From Candidatus Heimdallarchaeota archaeon (lineage in GTDB: Archaea > Asgardarchaeota > Heimdallarchaeia > Heimdallarchaeales > Heimdallarchaeaceae): a stretch of 52,953 bases of DNA. The DNA lies in the NCBI GenBank assembly GCA_023132955.1, contig JAGLXK010000535.1, positions 1 to 52,953 on the forward strand, given 5' to 3'. Made by a program: the position numbers and the translations under genes. Position 1 is the stretch's first letter, and each line of letters starts with the position of its first letter. The notes beneath the pieces were generated by a model. That model had not been told where the DNA came from, made no database searches, and worked only from the letters and a program-made list of their open reading frames with translations. Positions 8,490-16,981 of the stretch are shown here, piece after piece.

Positions 8490-9896
8490 ATGAGCCTAGA
8501 GAAAGCAATTGAAGAAATTAAAACGATGTTTTGGGGTGTTCTAAAAGGTAAGTTCAACCCAGAAGAAGAGGAGGATGTTAAAACACATCTTATAACAAAT
8601 CTGGCCACTCTTTCCTCATATGTTAAAACTTGTTTACCTCCAGAGCAACAAAAAGAGTACGAAAAACATTTTTCAACCGCTAAGGACATTCTTCTGAAGT
8701 TCGACAGTGCAGGACCTTGGTTTAGAGAATTACCTGAAATGATTGATACAGTTTACAATGTAATCACATATGCAAATATGTTACAAATAGAATATCATAG
8801 ATTCAGTGGTACTGAAAATGATACATTACAGTTCATTAATGCAAAACTTGAAACGTTAGAGCTTAACATTAATTCTATTCGTGAAGAGACAAAAAATCTG
8901 AAACAACAAACAGCAGCCTTGTTACAGCTCCAAAGAAGTAATATTCAGATTACAGAAATTGAACCTTCAAAACAGATTCCTATAAAGGTAAACGAGGAAA
9001 AAAACCAAGACGATTCTGGTGTTCAAGTTTTTGAAGAACTGATTGAAGCTGAAACAGAAAAGCCTGAAGTCGAGGAAATTAAAGAACAAGAAATTATTGA
9101 AGAAGTTGAATTGGATTCTGTACCTGTGGATTCTGCTCCTTTGGATGATATTTCAGAGATAACTGAGCAACCTGAAAAGGATTTGATGGATGATGCTAAA
9201 GACCTGATTGAGGGCATTGAACTTGCTTCCCAATATGATTTTGAGCAAGAACCCTTTATGCAAAATATAGAAACAGAACAAGAAGCTTTGAAAGAGTTAG
9301 CAGGTTTGTTATCTGCTTTGGATCCAGGAGATGATTCAATTATTTCTCCATTAACAGAAAAATTAATATCAATTAGTGATGAAGAAGGAGAAACTACCCT
9401 TCCGAGCACCCCCTCTATTGAAGAAAGCGTGATAAGTGAAGAAGGATTAAGTAAGAAAGAAATTGCTGAAGTCCATGAATTTCGTTCTTCTATATCTAGA
9501 TTAAATAAAGTTTTATCGACACCCCAGAAGAGCAAAACAGCTGCTGATTTTGTATCTTCGATAAAGGAAACAATAGCACATGTATCCAAGGAAAAAGATT
9601 TCGAAACAGAAGAGAAATCTGCATTAACTAAAATTATTGAAGCAGAAGCTGGAGAAACAGATAAAACTCCTGTTCAATTCGAAGATATTGAGAATGTTAT
9701 CAAACACCTCGGAACACGAAGACAAAAGGCCGTAGAGAGAATCCAACAATTAGAACATGCTCTAAATTCGGAGAAAATTGATGAAGAGGAATGGCAAGAA
9801 CTACGAATTAAAGCAGAAAGGCATATGTTGAGAGTTGAAGACACTCTAGATGGATACAAGCGATACTTGGCAAAATTACAAAGTCAATCTAATTAG
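8490..9896 (+). CDS. Acidic coiled-coil protein, unknown
   Basis: The 468-residue protein has a helical N-terminal domain (about 1-130), a heptad-like helix (about 110-150), a strongly acidic Glu/Asp-rich region (about 165-310) that is probably disordered, and a C-terminal helical hairpin rich in Glu, Lys and Arg (about 395-465). There is no signal peptide or membrane helix. It starts two bases after the TIM-barrel gene and ends seven bases before the CobA-like gene, so the three are almost certainly translated from one mRNA. I do not recognise a family. The shape suggests a scaffold or adaptor for its two neighbours, which is inference. Confidence 0.7.
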   Translation: MSLEKAIEEIKTMFWGVLKGKFNPEEEEDVKTHLITNLATLSSYVKTCLPPEQQKEYEKHFSTAKDILLKFDSAGPWFRELPEMIDTVYNVITYANMLQIEYHRFSGTENDTLQFINAKLETLELNINSIREETKNLKQQTAALLQLQRSNIQITEIEPSKQIPIKVNEEKNQDDSGVQVFEELIEAETEKPEVEEIKEQEIIEEVELDSVPVDSAPLDDISEITEQPEKDLMDDAKDLIEGIELASQYDFEQEPFMQNIETEQEALKELAGLLSALDPGDDSIISPLTEKLISISDEEGETTLPSTPSIEESVISEEGLSKKEIAEVHEFRSSISRLNKVLSTPQKSKTAADFVSSIKETIAHVSKEKDFETEEKSALTKIIEAEAGETDKTPVQFEDIENVIKHLGTRRQKAVERIQQLEHALNSEKIDEEEWQELRIKAERHMLRVEDTLDGYKRYLAKLQSQSN

Positions 9897-9903
9897 TAAG
9901 TAG

Positions 9904-10338
9904 ATGTTTATGACTGATCTTTACTTAACCCATTACTATTTTGGTGTGAGAGAAGGAGCTTTTCATACTGGATTAGGATCAATTTTAAGAGCAAAAGGGC
10001 ACTCAAAACCTGTATCAGTAATCATTATTGATAATTCTTTTACTTGGATTCCAGATTTAGAGCTAGAAGACTCTATCCCATATGTAATAATTGACTCTAA
10101 TGAGGCAGTGATCAATGTTAGAAACACTTTATTTGATACATTAAGTGTTTTGAAAAATGCTGTCTGTTTAATTGTAAATTTCGATTTATTAATTACTAAT
10201 GGAATTTTATCTCTTCAGGATCTCTTACAAATTATTCGAGATATTAATAACTCAAATGAATATATCTTTACATCAGAAGATTATTTCAAAGAACTTGAGG
10301 AATACGCAGATTATGTTAGTTCTATTCAGGAGCTTTGA
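9904..10338 (+). CDS. CobA/BtuR-like protein lacking the Walker A motif
   Basis: The 144-residue protein follows the layout of CobA/BtuR corrinoid adenosyltransferases. Its start, LTHYYFGVREGAFHTGLG then ILRAKGH, lines up with the strand, P-loop and helix of those enzymes (typically VYTGDGKGKTT followed by LALRAxGHG). The LIVNFDLLITNGILSLQDL segment matches their Walker B strand and following helix, and the ending IFTSEDYFKELEEYADYVS matches the conserved threonine/Pro-Glu-Leu-Ala-Asp region. The nucleotide-binding Gly-Lys-Thr is absent (REGAFHT), so ATP-dependent adenosylation is unlikely. It is the last gene of the TIM-barrel/coiled-coil operon and overlaps the convergent trm5 end by 17 bp. 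The fold assignment is by eye; a role as a pseudo-enzyme regulator is inferred. Confidence 0.55.
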   Translation: MFMTDLYLTHYYFGVREGAFHTGLGSILRAKGHSKPVSVIIIDNSFTWIPDLELEDSIPYVIIDSNEAVINVRNTLFDTLSVLKNAVCLIVNFDLLITNGILSLQDLLQIIRDINNSNEYIFTSEDYFKELEEYADYVSSIQEL

Positions 10339-11126
10339 AACTTAAATCTACTGCAATATGTGCTATTTTGGGACCTAACCATCTAATCAATCTTATATCT
10401 GTAATTGTATAATTCATAGAAAAATTGTACGAATAGGAGATGCTATTAATTCTGTCAATAATTATTTCTTCCCTTAACTCTTTTGAGCTTATTCTTTCTG
10501 TAATTTGCCAATGAATAACTCCTCTTCCTTCTTTCAAAGTTTGATAAGCTATTGGAAGGGCTTTGTCTGAATCTAGAGGTAAAGGAAGCAAAACTCTATT
10601 TACACTGTTGATGAACATTTTTGGAACAATCTCAAAAGCGTCTCCGAAATAAGGAATAACTTTTTCCTGACATTTGTTTAGTTCAATATTTTTGAGAAGA
10701 TAATCATATGCTGTTTTGTTTATCTCAATACTATGAACAACACATGAATTGCATTTCGATGCTAAAGCTATACTAAACGGACCAACTCCTGAAAAGAAAT
10801 TTAGAATTATCTCATTTTCTCCAATTAAATTACTAATTCGTTGTCTTTCGTAACTCAAGCGAGGAGAGAAAAATACTTCAAATAGATTCTACTAAGAATG
10901 AATTTTCGTGTTCTTTGTGAATTGTTTCTGATTTGTTTTTCCCCATAACATACCTGAGCTTTCTTTTTCGCTCTTGTCCGTGGATTTTGGAGGTTTGAAG
11001 TAATACTGTTTTAATAAAAGAGTGCTTTTGGATTTTTTCTTCTGCAAAGCTTTTCAAAGAATTTTCATCGGAATCATCTCTGATAATCAATATATCTCCA
11101 ATTATCTCAAATGCTAGATCCTTCAT
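10322..11126 (-). CDS. trm5: tRNA (guanine-37-N1)-methyltransferase Trm5-like, split by a one-base frameshift
   Basis: Two adjacent frames together encode a Trm5-like SAM methyltransferase, which makes m1G37 in tRNA. The first (11126-10878; ATG preceded by GGAG) gives the D2 domain and ends ...HENSFLVESI-stop. The second carries SPRLSYERQR, the SAM loop NFFSGVGPFSIA and IEINKTAYDYLLKNIELN. Removing one T from the TTT at 10882-10880 joins them as ESIEVFFSPRLSYER, exactly the spacing of intact Trm5. The N-terminal D1 domain of Trm5b is absent, giving about 268 residues. The usual NLP motif after the RV(I/L) strand reads PLPLD, so the target-base pocket is altered; the GVGPFSI motif favours Trm5 over Taw2. 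It follows ATP-citrate lyase by 20 bp. Sequencing error, true frameshift or recoding are all possible. Confidence 0.8.
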
Positions 11127-11146
11127 TCTTTTCTCCAATCAACATC

Positions 11147-13288
11147 CTATTTGATTTCTCTAATTGGTGGTCCTTTGTAAGTAGCTTTATCAAACGCAAT
11201 CCTTCTCATCTGAGGTTGAGTATTAATTTCCTCAAAATAATGTGCGGCCAGTCCTGCTGTTCTTCCAAATACAAAAATGACTTTTGCAAGTTTTGGGTCT
11301 AATCCCATGTCAGCTGTAATAGCCGCAATAACACCATCTACGTTAATTGGGAGGTTCATTCCTCGCACGCGGTGGAAGGTATTACTAATCATTTTTGAAA
11401 CATCAACACAACTTCTTGCATATCCTGCATCTTCTGCAAGTTCCCATAACGCATCTCTTCTAGGATCTTGTGTATGAATACGGTGACCTAAACCTTCAAT
11501 TCTTTTACCGGTTTTGATTGTTTCACGTATTAAATTGAAGGTGGATTCATCGAGATCCAATTTTTCTTTTTCAGCTTTTTCAACAACTGATAAGAAGAAT
11601 TTAGCTGCCCTTTGTCCTGCACCACCATGAACATCTGTGATTGCTTGTAAACCACCAGCTACAGCTACTTCATAATTAGCTCTAGTCGACGCTAAGATTA
11701 TTGTTGCTTGAGCAGATGGTGGTGTGATCCCGTGATCTACACAAGCAGTAATCATTGCTTCTAGCAGTTTAACTTTAAGTGTGTCTGGTTTTTTTTCTTT
11801 GACCAATCCTAGATACATCATCTCTGAGAATGATGTTTCGGAAACTGAAGAAGATTCAAGCTGATTTAAATTGCCTAAAATATATGCAAAATACTTCAAG
11901 ACTCTTCCCAATGTATAAGCTGCAATTTTTGTTTCTTCAGAATTCAGTCTTACAAAATCTGCAAGCTTATTATCGACCAACATCAAAGTTCCAAGGGTTT
12001 TAGATATGTCTGAACTTATGGTAATCGATTTAAGCTCTGTGAATTCTTGTTTTATTGCTTTTTTTGCAGTATCCTCAATTTCTTTAAGTTGAGCTTCTTC
12101 TGGGAATTCTCCTTTAATGAGTAAATATGACGTTTCTAGAAATCCTTTCTTTGCTATAATTTCTTGTAGAGGATATCCTCGGATTATCAGATTATTTGGC
12201 ATTACATTAGTTACTAAAGTCCCCCAAGTCTTCACTGGTGGTCTAGCATCCCATTTTTTACGCATTTTTGAGTAATATTCCTCAATATCAAAATATGTTC
12301 GATTTAATTTTGAGCTTACAGCATCTATTAAATCTCTTTGATGGTTCACCACTATTACTCCTACTTTTTCCAAGGATTCCTTCTTTGTTTGATAAGTACC
12401 ATAACTTTGCCCAGGAGAAATTACAGCTCCTGCATGCCCCATGGTTTTTCCTTCGGGGGCATTGGCTCCTGATATTAATGCTACTAGAGGTTTTGGATAT
12501 TTTTCTGGATTTGCTTTCATATCTTGAGCTAGCAATTCTTCCTGCATTCCACCAATTTCACCAGCGATAACAACTAAATCTGTGTGCTCGTATTGCATTA
12601 TTCTTGATACAAGGTCTACAAAACGAGAACCAATAGCTCCATCTCCTCCTACCCCCAATACTCCATTTTGAGCAATTCCTGCACTAGCTAGTGCATCAGA
12701 TAAATGATATAGAATAGCTCCACTTCGTGATAAAATTGTTACACCTTTGGGACCAACTTTATTATCAGTTTTCTGCGCTTGAAAAATATCTGGAAGCATA
12801 CCCACTTTTATTCCTTCGGGAGGAAATATTATTCCTGGTGTGTTACCACCAAATAAGATTGTTTTATGTTTTCTAGCTTCAACTAGAATGTCTCTTACAT
12901 CCTTAAGTGGAATAAATTCTGAAATTAGAACAACAATAGGAATTCCAGATTTAATAACTTCAATTGTTGCATCTTTAGCAGAAGAATAATGCTTCCATAT
13001 ACTTGCTACAGCAATATCAGGGTGTTTTTGTTTTGCTATCTCTGCAGATTCATAAACAGGAATAGTTTCATGAACAAATGTACCACCTTTGCCTGGTGCT
13101 ACTCCACATGTAACGTTGGTTCCATATTCCATCATAAGTTGTGCATGTCGAGTTCCCTGTCTTCCTAATCCAACAATCATTGTTTCGATTGTTTTCTTTT
13201 TGGATATTTTCTGAGCGAGTTCTGGATGGATGTGTTTAATGAGATAATAAAGAAGTCCTTGATCCACAGCTAATTTGTCAGTTGTCAT
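11147..13288 (-). CDS. ATP-citrate lyase, SucD-like plus citrate-synthase-like subunit
   Basis: The 713-residue chain fuses a CoA-binding/CoA-ligase alpha module (about 35-330) to a citrate-synthase-like module (about 400-713). The first holds the CoA-binding VGLGRQGTRHAQLM and GVAPGKGG segments and the phospho-histidine loop GKTMGHAGAVISPG near residue 290. The second holds GITPPSAQA, DVHGGAG, GLGHRIHTQDPR and INVDGVI, which carry the two His and the Asp equivalent to the citrate synthase triad. With the ATP-grasp partner upstream it should cleave citrate with ATP and CoA to acetyl-CoA, oxaloacetate, ADP and phosphate. Its ATG overlaps the partner's stop (ATGA). It is about 100 residues longer than usual two-subunit lyase large chains, and its N-terminal half is close to ordinary SucD. 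Confidence 0.85.
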   Translation of the reverse strand: MTTDKLAVDQGLLYYLIKHIHPELAQKISKKKTIETMIVGLGRQGTRHAQLMMEYGTNVTCGVAPGKGGTFVHETIPVYESAEIAKQKHPDIAVASIWKHYSSAKDATIEVIKSGIPIVVLISEFIPLKDVRDILVEARKHKTILFGGNTPGIIFPPEGIKVGMLPDIFQAQKTDNKVGPKGVTILSRSGAILYHLSDALASAGIAQNGVLGVGGDGAIGSRFVDLVSRIMQYEHTDLVVIAGEIGGMQEELLAQDMKANPEKYPKPLVALISGANAPEGKTMGHAGAVISPGQSYGTYQTKKESLEKVGVIVVNHQRDLIDAVSSKLNRTYFDIEEYYSKMRKKWDARPPVKTWGTLVTNVMPNNLIIRGYPLQEIIAKKGFLETSYLLIKGEFPEEAQLKEIEDTAKKAIKQEFTELKSITISSDISKTLGTLMLVDNKLADFVRLNSEETKIAAYTLGRVLKYFAYILGNLNQLESSSVSETSFSEMMYLGLVKEKKPDTLKVKLLEAMITACVDHGITPPSAQATIILASTRANYEVAVAGGLQAITDVHGGAGQRAAKFFLSVVEKAEKEKLDLDESTFNLIRETIKTGKRIEGLGHRIHTQDPRRDALWELAEDAGYARSCVDVSKMISNTFHRVRGMNLPINVDGVIAAITADMGLDPKLAKVIFVFGRTAGLAAHYFEEINTQPQMRRIAFDKATYKGPPIREIK

Positions 13289-14601
13289 TTAATACCCTCA
13301 ATGTTCTCACTTTGTTTTTTCACTTTAAACCCATATTCAATTCCATCTTTAATGACATCCGCCATTATCTTTTGATTTCCAACAACAATGTGTAGGTCTA
13401 TTAATGGTTCTGGAGTTTCTAGCTTAGCTTTCTCAAGAAAAGCTTTTGCAGCTGCTAAATCAGTTCCAACCATTCGACCGAAAATCGGTATCATTCTTTT
13501 CTTAGCAATGAATCTATCTCTTAATGACATAACCAATCCTTGAATGAAGACATCACAACTAGATATCCCTCCAAAACGACTAGTTATGATTAGATCTGTT
13601 GCGGGATGATCCATTAGAAGGTGAAACATATCTGCAACCTTGCTTATTGAAGGACCGCCACCACTATCCATGAAATTTATGGGAATTGCTTTACCATTGA
13701 AATATCGGTTTCCAACATTAACAATTTCATCTACAGAAAAAATTCCGTACCCTGCTCCTCCTGGAACAAGACCTACATACAGTTTCTCTTCATCTTTCAC
13801 AAAATTCTCTGGATTTTCGAGTAAATCAATAAACGGAAAGCCGATTTGATATGCTTTTGCTTCAAAAGCTGTTTGCTCTGAAACATCATGCCTTTTACTT
13901 CCAGGATCTATTCCAATTGATTTCAGCAAAGATGTTTGTCTGTACAAACTATTATCATCAAGTACAAATTTCGCATCAGCAGCAATTATATCTCCGTTCT
14001 TTGTTACAATTAGAGGGTTTATTTCACAAATTTTTGCTTCAGCATCCTGAAAAGCCAAATAGAGAGATTCAATAGTTTGTTGAAGTTTTTCTCTCACTAG
14101 TTGAAGATTTTGATTTTTGTCTACTAGAAAATCAGCAGCTTTTTTTCCTATTTCAGCATTCAAAGATTTATCATTATTTCTTAGTACTTTCTTCCATATT
14201 TCATCTGGTTTAGTTTGGGCAACTTCTTCAATATCAACACCACCACTTGCAGATGTCACCAATACTATATCAAAAGTTGCAGGGTCGGTGGTTATGGACA
14301 AGTAGATTTCACTAGCAATATCAACAGCTTCCTCAAGTAAAATTTTCTTTATGGGATAACCATGAATTGTTAAGCCCAACATCTCCTTTATGATGCTCTC
14401 TGTTTCCTCAATAGTTTCAGCTTTCTTTATTCCTCCTGCTTTTCCCCTTCCTCCAACCAAAACCATGGCCTTAACCATAATTGGAAATTCTAAAGAAATA
14501 TCCACTAAATCTTCAACACTTTCTATTATTGCTATTTGTTTAGGAATTTTAAGGTTAAACTGCTCAAAAATCTGCTTTGCCTCATATTCATATAATCTCA
14601 T
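13285..14601 (-). CDS. ATP-citrate lyase, ATP-grasp (SucC-like) subunit
   Basis: The 438-residue protein has the SucC architecture. An ATP-grasp domain starts MRLYEYEAKQIFEQF with KAMVLVGGRGKAGGI near 43-57 and the metal/ATP-binding CEINPLI near 190. It is followed by a CoA-ligase flavodoxin-like domain with the nucleotide-contact loop VPGGAGYGIFS near 275 and DSGGGPS near 310. Alone it could be a succinyl-CoA synthetase beta chain. Its partner, however, overlaps it by four bases and carries a citrate-synthase module, so the pair is better read as ATP-citrate lyase. A GAGGG Shine-Dalgarno precedes the ATG. It follows the fused aconitase with a 10-bp gap in the same operon. Confidence 0.85.
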   Translation of the reverse strand: MRLYEYEAKQIFEQFNLKIPKQIAIIESVEDLVDISLEFPIMVKAMVLVGGRGKAGGIKKAETIEETESIIKEMLGLTIHGYPIKKILLEEAVDIASEIYLSITTDPATFDIVLVTSASGGVDIEEVAQTKPDEIWKKVLRNNDKSLNAEIGKKAADFLVDKNQNLQLVREKLQQTIESLYLAFQDAEAKICEINPLIVTKNGDIIAADAKFVLDDNSLYRQTSLLKSIGIDPGSKRHDVSEQTAFEAKAYQIGFPFIDLLENPENFVKDEEKLYVGLVPGGAGYGIFSVDEIVNVGNRYFNGKAIPINFMDSGGGPSISKVADMFHLLMDHPATDLIITSRFGGISSCDVFIQGLVMSLRDRFIAKKRMIPIFGRMVGTDLAAAKAFLEKAKLETPEPLIDLHIVVGNQKIMADVIKDGIEYGFKVKKQSENIEGIK

Positions 14602-14611
14602 TTTTATCCCT

Positions 14612-16462
14612 CTAGTTTGAATATTGTTTTTGATAATATTTGATAAGTCCTCCAGCTGTGAATATTTCTAATAATTCGCTTGGTAGTTTTGGGAAAGAAT
14701 AAACTTGACTTCCATTTGTAATTTGACCTTTTTCCAAGTCAATTATTGTTTGCTGTTTTTTATCAAATTTACCAATAAGCTCTTGATGTACAATGATTGG
14801 TAATCCTTGGTTAATTGCAGATCTATAAAAGATCCGAGATACTGATTTTACAATAACAGCTTTCACACCTGCAGCTGCAAGTCCAACAGCTGGATGTTCT
14901 CTTGATGAACCACATCCAAAATTTTCTCCACCCATTATAATATCGCCCTCCTTAACTCTAGCTGCAAATGTTTCATCTAAACCTTTGAACAGATGTGGTA
15001 CTATTTTATCTCCCTCTGAAGACTTAATATCGTAGGTAAGACCTCCAGCAAACATCTGATCTGTATTGAAATCATCAACATCACTGTAATCCCAAACATT
15101 CATGCTGAATCTATCGTCTTTTGAGTCTATTTCAAGGGTTTTAGTTTCTACATCTCTATATTGTAGCACTATTTCAGTTTCTTCTCTTAAGGCTCTAGAT
15201 GATAGATGTTTTCTGGGATCTGTAATCCTTCCTTCAATTGCAGAAGCTGTTATAGTAGCTGGAGATGCTAAAAATATACGTGCATTTTTATTTCCCATTC
15301 TTCCCAGAAAATTCCTGTTTGCAGTAGATAAAACATTCCAATTGTCTGCTGGTATTCCTTGTCCTTTGCCTAAGCAAGGACCACAACTGCATGAAAGTAT
15401 TGTTGCACCTGCCTTAACAAGTGTTTGAATAACCCCCTTCTCTAATGCTTCAAGATAGATTTTATTAGAAGCTGGAGCTACAAGAAATATTACATCATCT
15501 TTCACTTTTTTATCTTTGATTATTTTTGCAGCAATCTCTAAATCGTCTAATCGGGCATTTGTACAAGTTCCCAGAAAAGCTTGATGAATAGGGGTTCCTT
15601 CCAGTTTTTTGGCAAACTGTGTATTATCTACTTGGTGTGGAACTGCAACTAAAGGTTCCAATTTGCTTAAATCTAGAATGATTTCTCTGCTAAAAATTGC
15701 ATCTTTGTCTGACCAGAATAGTTTTTCTTGTGGACTTCCTGATGAACAATGTTTTTCTTTTAACCAATTGATTAAGACTTTGTCAGGTGGAAAAATAGCT
15801 GTTTTAGCACCCATCTCTGAAGCTAGGTTTGCTAGTGTCATTCTTTCAGATATAGATAAAGTTTCTACACCCTTTCCATGAAACTCAATCGCATAATAAG
15901 TCGCTCCAGCGGCGCCTAATTTATTCATTAGCCATAAAGCAATATCCTTTGCATAAACACCCAAAGGTAATTTTCCATTTAGCACAATTTTAATTGTTTC
16001 AGGTACTCTAAACCAAGTCTTTCCTGTTAACCACAATCCTGCTGTTTCTGTTCTATCAATTCCTGCTGCAAATGTAGCAAATGCACCACTTGTGCATGTA
16101 TGAGAATCTGACCCAACAATGAGCATATTAGGTGAAGCATGGTTGGACATCAATTGGTGGCAGATTCCCTTCCCCTCATCATAGAAATTAGTGATATTCT
16201 GCCTTTTAACTAATTCTCTTATACTTTTGTGATCATTTGCTATCTTGGCACTCGTTGGAGGGGAATCATGATCCAAGACAATTACAAGACGTTCAGGGAA
16301 TTTGATTTTTGTTCCACCCATTTTTTGAAAAGTTTTTTCTATTGATGCTGAATTGTCGTGTGACAGAATTAAATCAGGTTCTGCATAAACAATATCACCA
16401 GCTTTCACATCTATATTTGACTTAAACGAAAAAAGTTTTTCTGAAAATGTTTTCCTGCTCAT
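14612..16462 (-). CDS. Aconitate hydratase, LeuC-LeuD-type single-chain form
   Basis: About 616 residues in one chain combine the iron-sulfur catalytic domains and the swivel domain. The catalytic half shows VIVLDHDSPPTS, the GSDSHTCTSGA motif and the [4Fe-4S] cysteines in GTCTNAR and SCSCGPCLG. The swivel half shows NFGCGSSREHPAVGL near 535. This is the short, LeuCD-like class of aconitase found in archaea and some bacteria, converting citrate to isocitrate via cis-aconitate. The ATG at 16462 is preferred over the GTG at 16471 because GTGGGA precedes it at Shine-Dalgarno distance. It lies between a second, divergent hydro-lyase and ATP-citrate lyase, so citrate is the likely product or substrate. 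Confidence 0.85.
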   Translation of the reverse strand: MSRKTFSEKLFSFKSNIDVKAGDIVYAEPDLILSHDNSASIEKTFQKMGGTKIKFPERLVIVLDHDSPPTSAKIANDHKSIRELVKRQNITNFYDEGKGICHQLMSNHASPNMLIVGSDSHTCTSGAFATFAAGIDRTETAGLWLTGKTWFRVPETIKIVLNGKLPLGVYAKDIALWLMNKLGAAGATYYAIEFHGKGVETLSISERMTLANLASEMGAKTAIFPPDKVLINWLKEKHCSSGSPQEKLFWSDKDAIFSREIILDLSKLEPLVAVPHQVDNTQFAKKLEGTPIHQAFLGTCTNARLDDLEIAAKIIKDKKVKDDVIFLVAPASNKIYLEALEKGVIQTLVKAGATILSCSCGPCLGKGQGIPADNWNVLSTANRNFLGRMGNKNARIFLASPATITASAIEGRITDPRKHLSSRALREETEIVLQYRDVETKTLEIDSKDDRFSMNVWDYSDVDDFNTDQMFAGGLTYDIKSSEGDKIVPHLFKGLDETFAARVKEGDIIMGGENFGCGSSREHPAVGLAAAGVKAVIVKSVSRIFYRSAINQGLPIIVHQELIGKFDKKQQTIIDLEKGQITNGSQVYSFPKLPSELLEIFTAGGLIKYYQKQYSN

Positions 16463-16474
16463 ATTTCCCACTTT

Positions 16475-16981
16475 TTACATTATTTCTCCAAGTTTTAGAA
16501 GGCCACCAGCTTTTATTATATCCCATACTGGTTGAGGTATTTTAGCATATTTAATGCTCTCACCATTATTCTGATTGATAATAACTGATTGAGTTATGTC
16601 TATTTCTAGATTATCATCATCTTTAACCTTGAATTCAGATATTCCAGGTGCTTCTACAAGGAGTAAACCTGAATTTACAGCATTACTGTAATAAATTGGT
16701 CCAAAAGATTCACCAATTATTGCTTTGATTTCATGAGCTAGAAATCCTGTTACAGCTTGTTGTCTTGTTGATCCTTTACCGAAGTTTTTGCCTACCAACA
16801 GTATTTTCCCAACATTGTCTTCATTTCCAAAACTCTTATACCCTTCAAGATTACCGAAAATATGTGGTTTTATTTCAATGGGATCATGAATTGTTAATAA
16901 GGATTGATGAAATATTTGATCAGTATCAACGTCATCTACTATGACTAGTTTTGCTTTAGCTTTGATTGTTTCTTTACTCAT
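16475..16981 (-). CDS. LeuD-like small subunit of a divergent aconitase-family hydro-lyase
   Basis: The 168-residue protein is a stand-alone swivel domain of the LeuD/homoaconitase small-subunit family. It keeps VDDVDTDQIF, VGKNFGKGSTRQQAVTGF and YYSNAVNSGLLLVE. Two positions that read substrate are unusual: the specificity loop is HQSLLTIHDP where LeuD proteins have a YLR-type sequence, and the GSSRE motif is GSTRQ, which keeps the Arg but replaces the Glu with Gln. Its ATG overlaps the stop of the large subunit (ATGA), which fits a heteromeric enzyme. The substrate could be isopropylmalate, homocitrate, methylcitrate or another tricarboxylate; the sequence alone does not decide. Confidence 0.8.
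   Translation of the reverse strand: MSKETIKAKAKLVIVDDVDTDQIFHQSLLTIHDPIEIKPHIFGNLEGYKSFGNEDNVGKILLVGKNFGKGSTRQQAVTGFLAHEIKAIIGESFGPIYYSNAVNSGLLLVEAPGISEFKVKDDDNLEIDITQSVIINQNNGESIKYAKIPQPVWDIIKAGGLLKLGEIM

Noticed and set aside
9023-9589. 188-codon Ser-rich frame opposite the acidic coiled-coil gene
   Set aside because: Ser-rich antisense of a Glu/Asp/Ser-rich coding region is a common shadow; the sense frame has operon context and plausible codon use.
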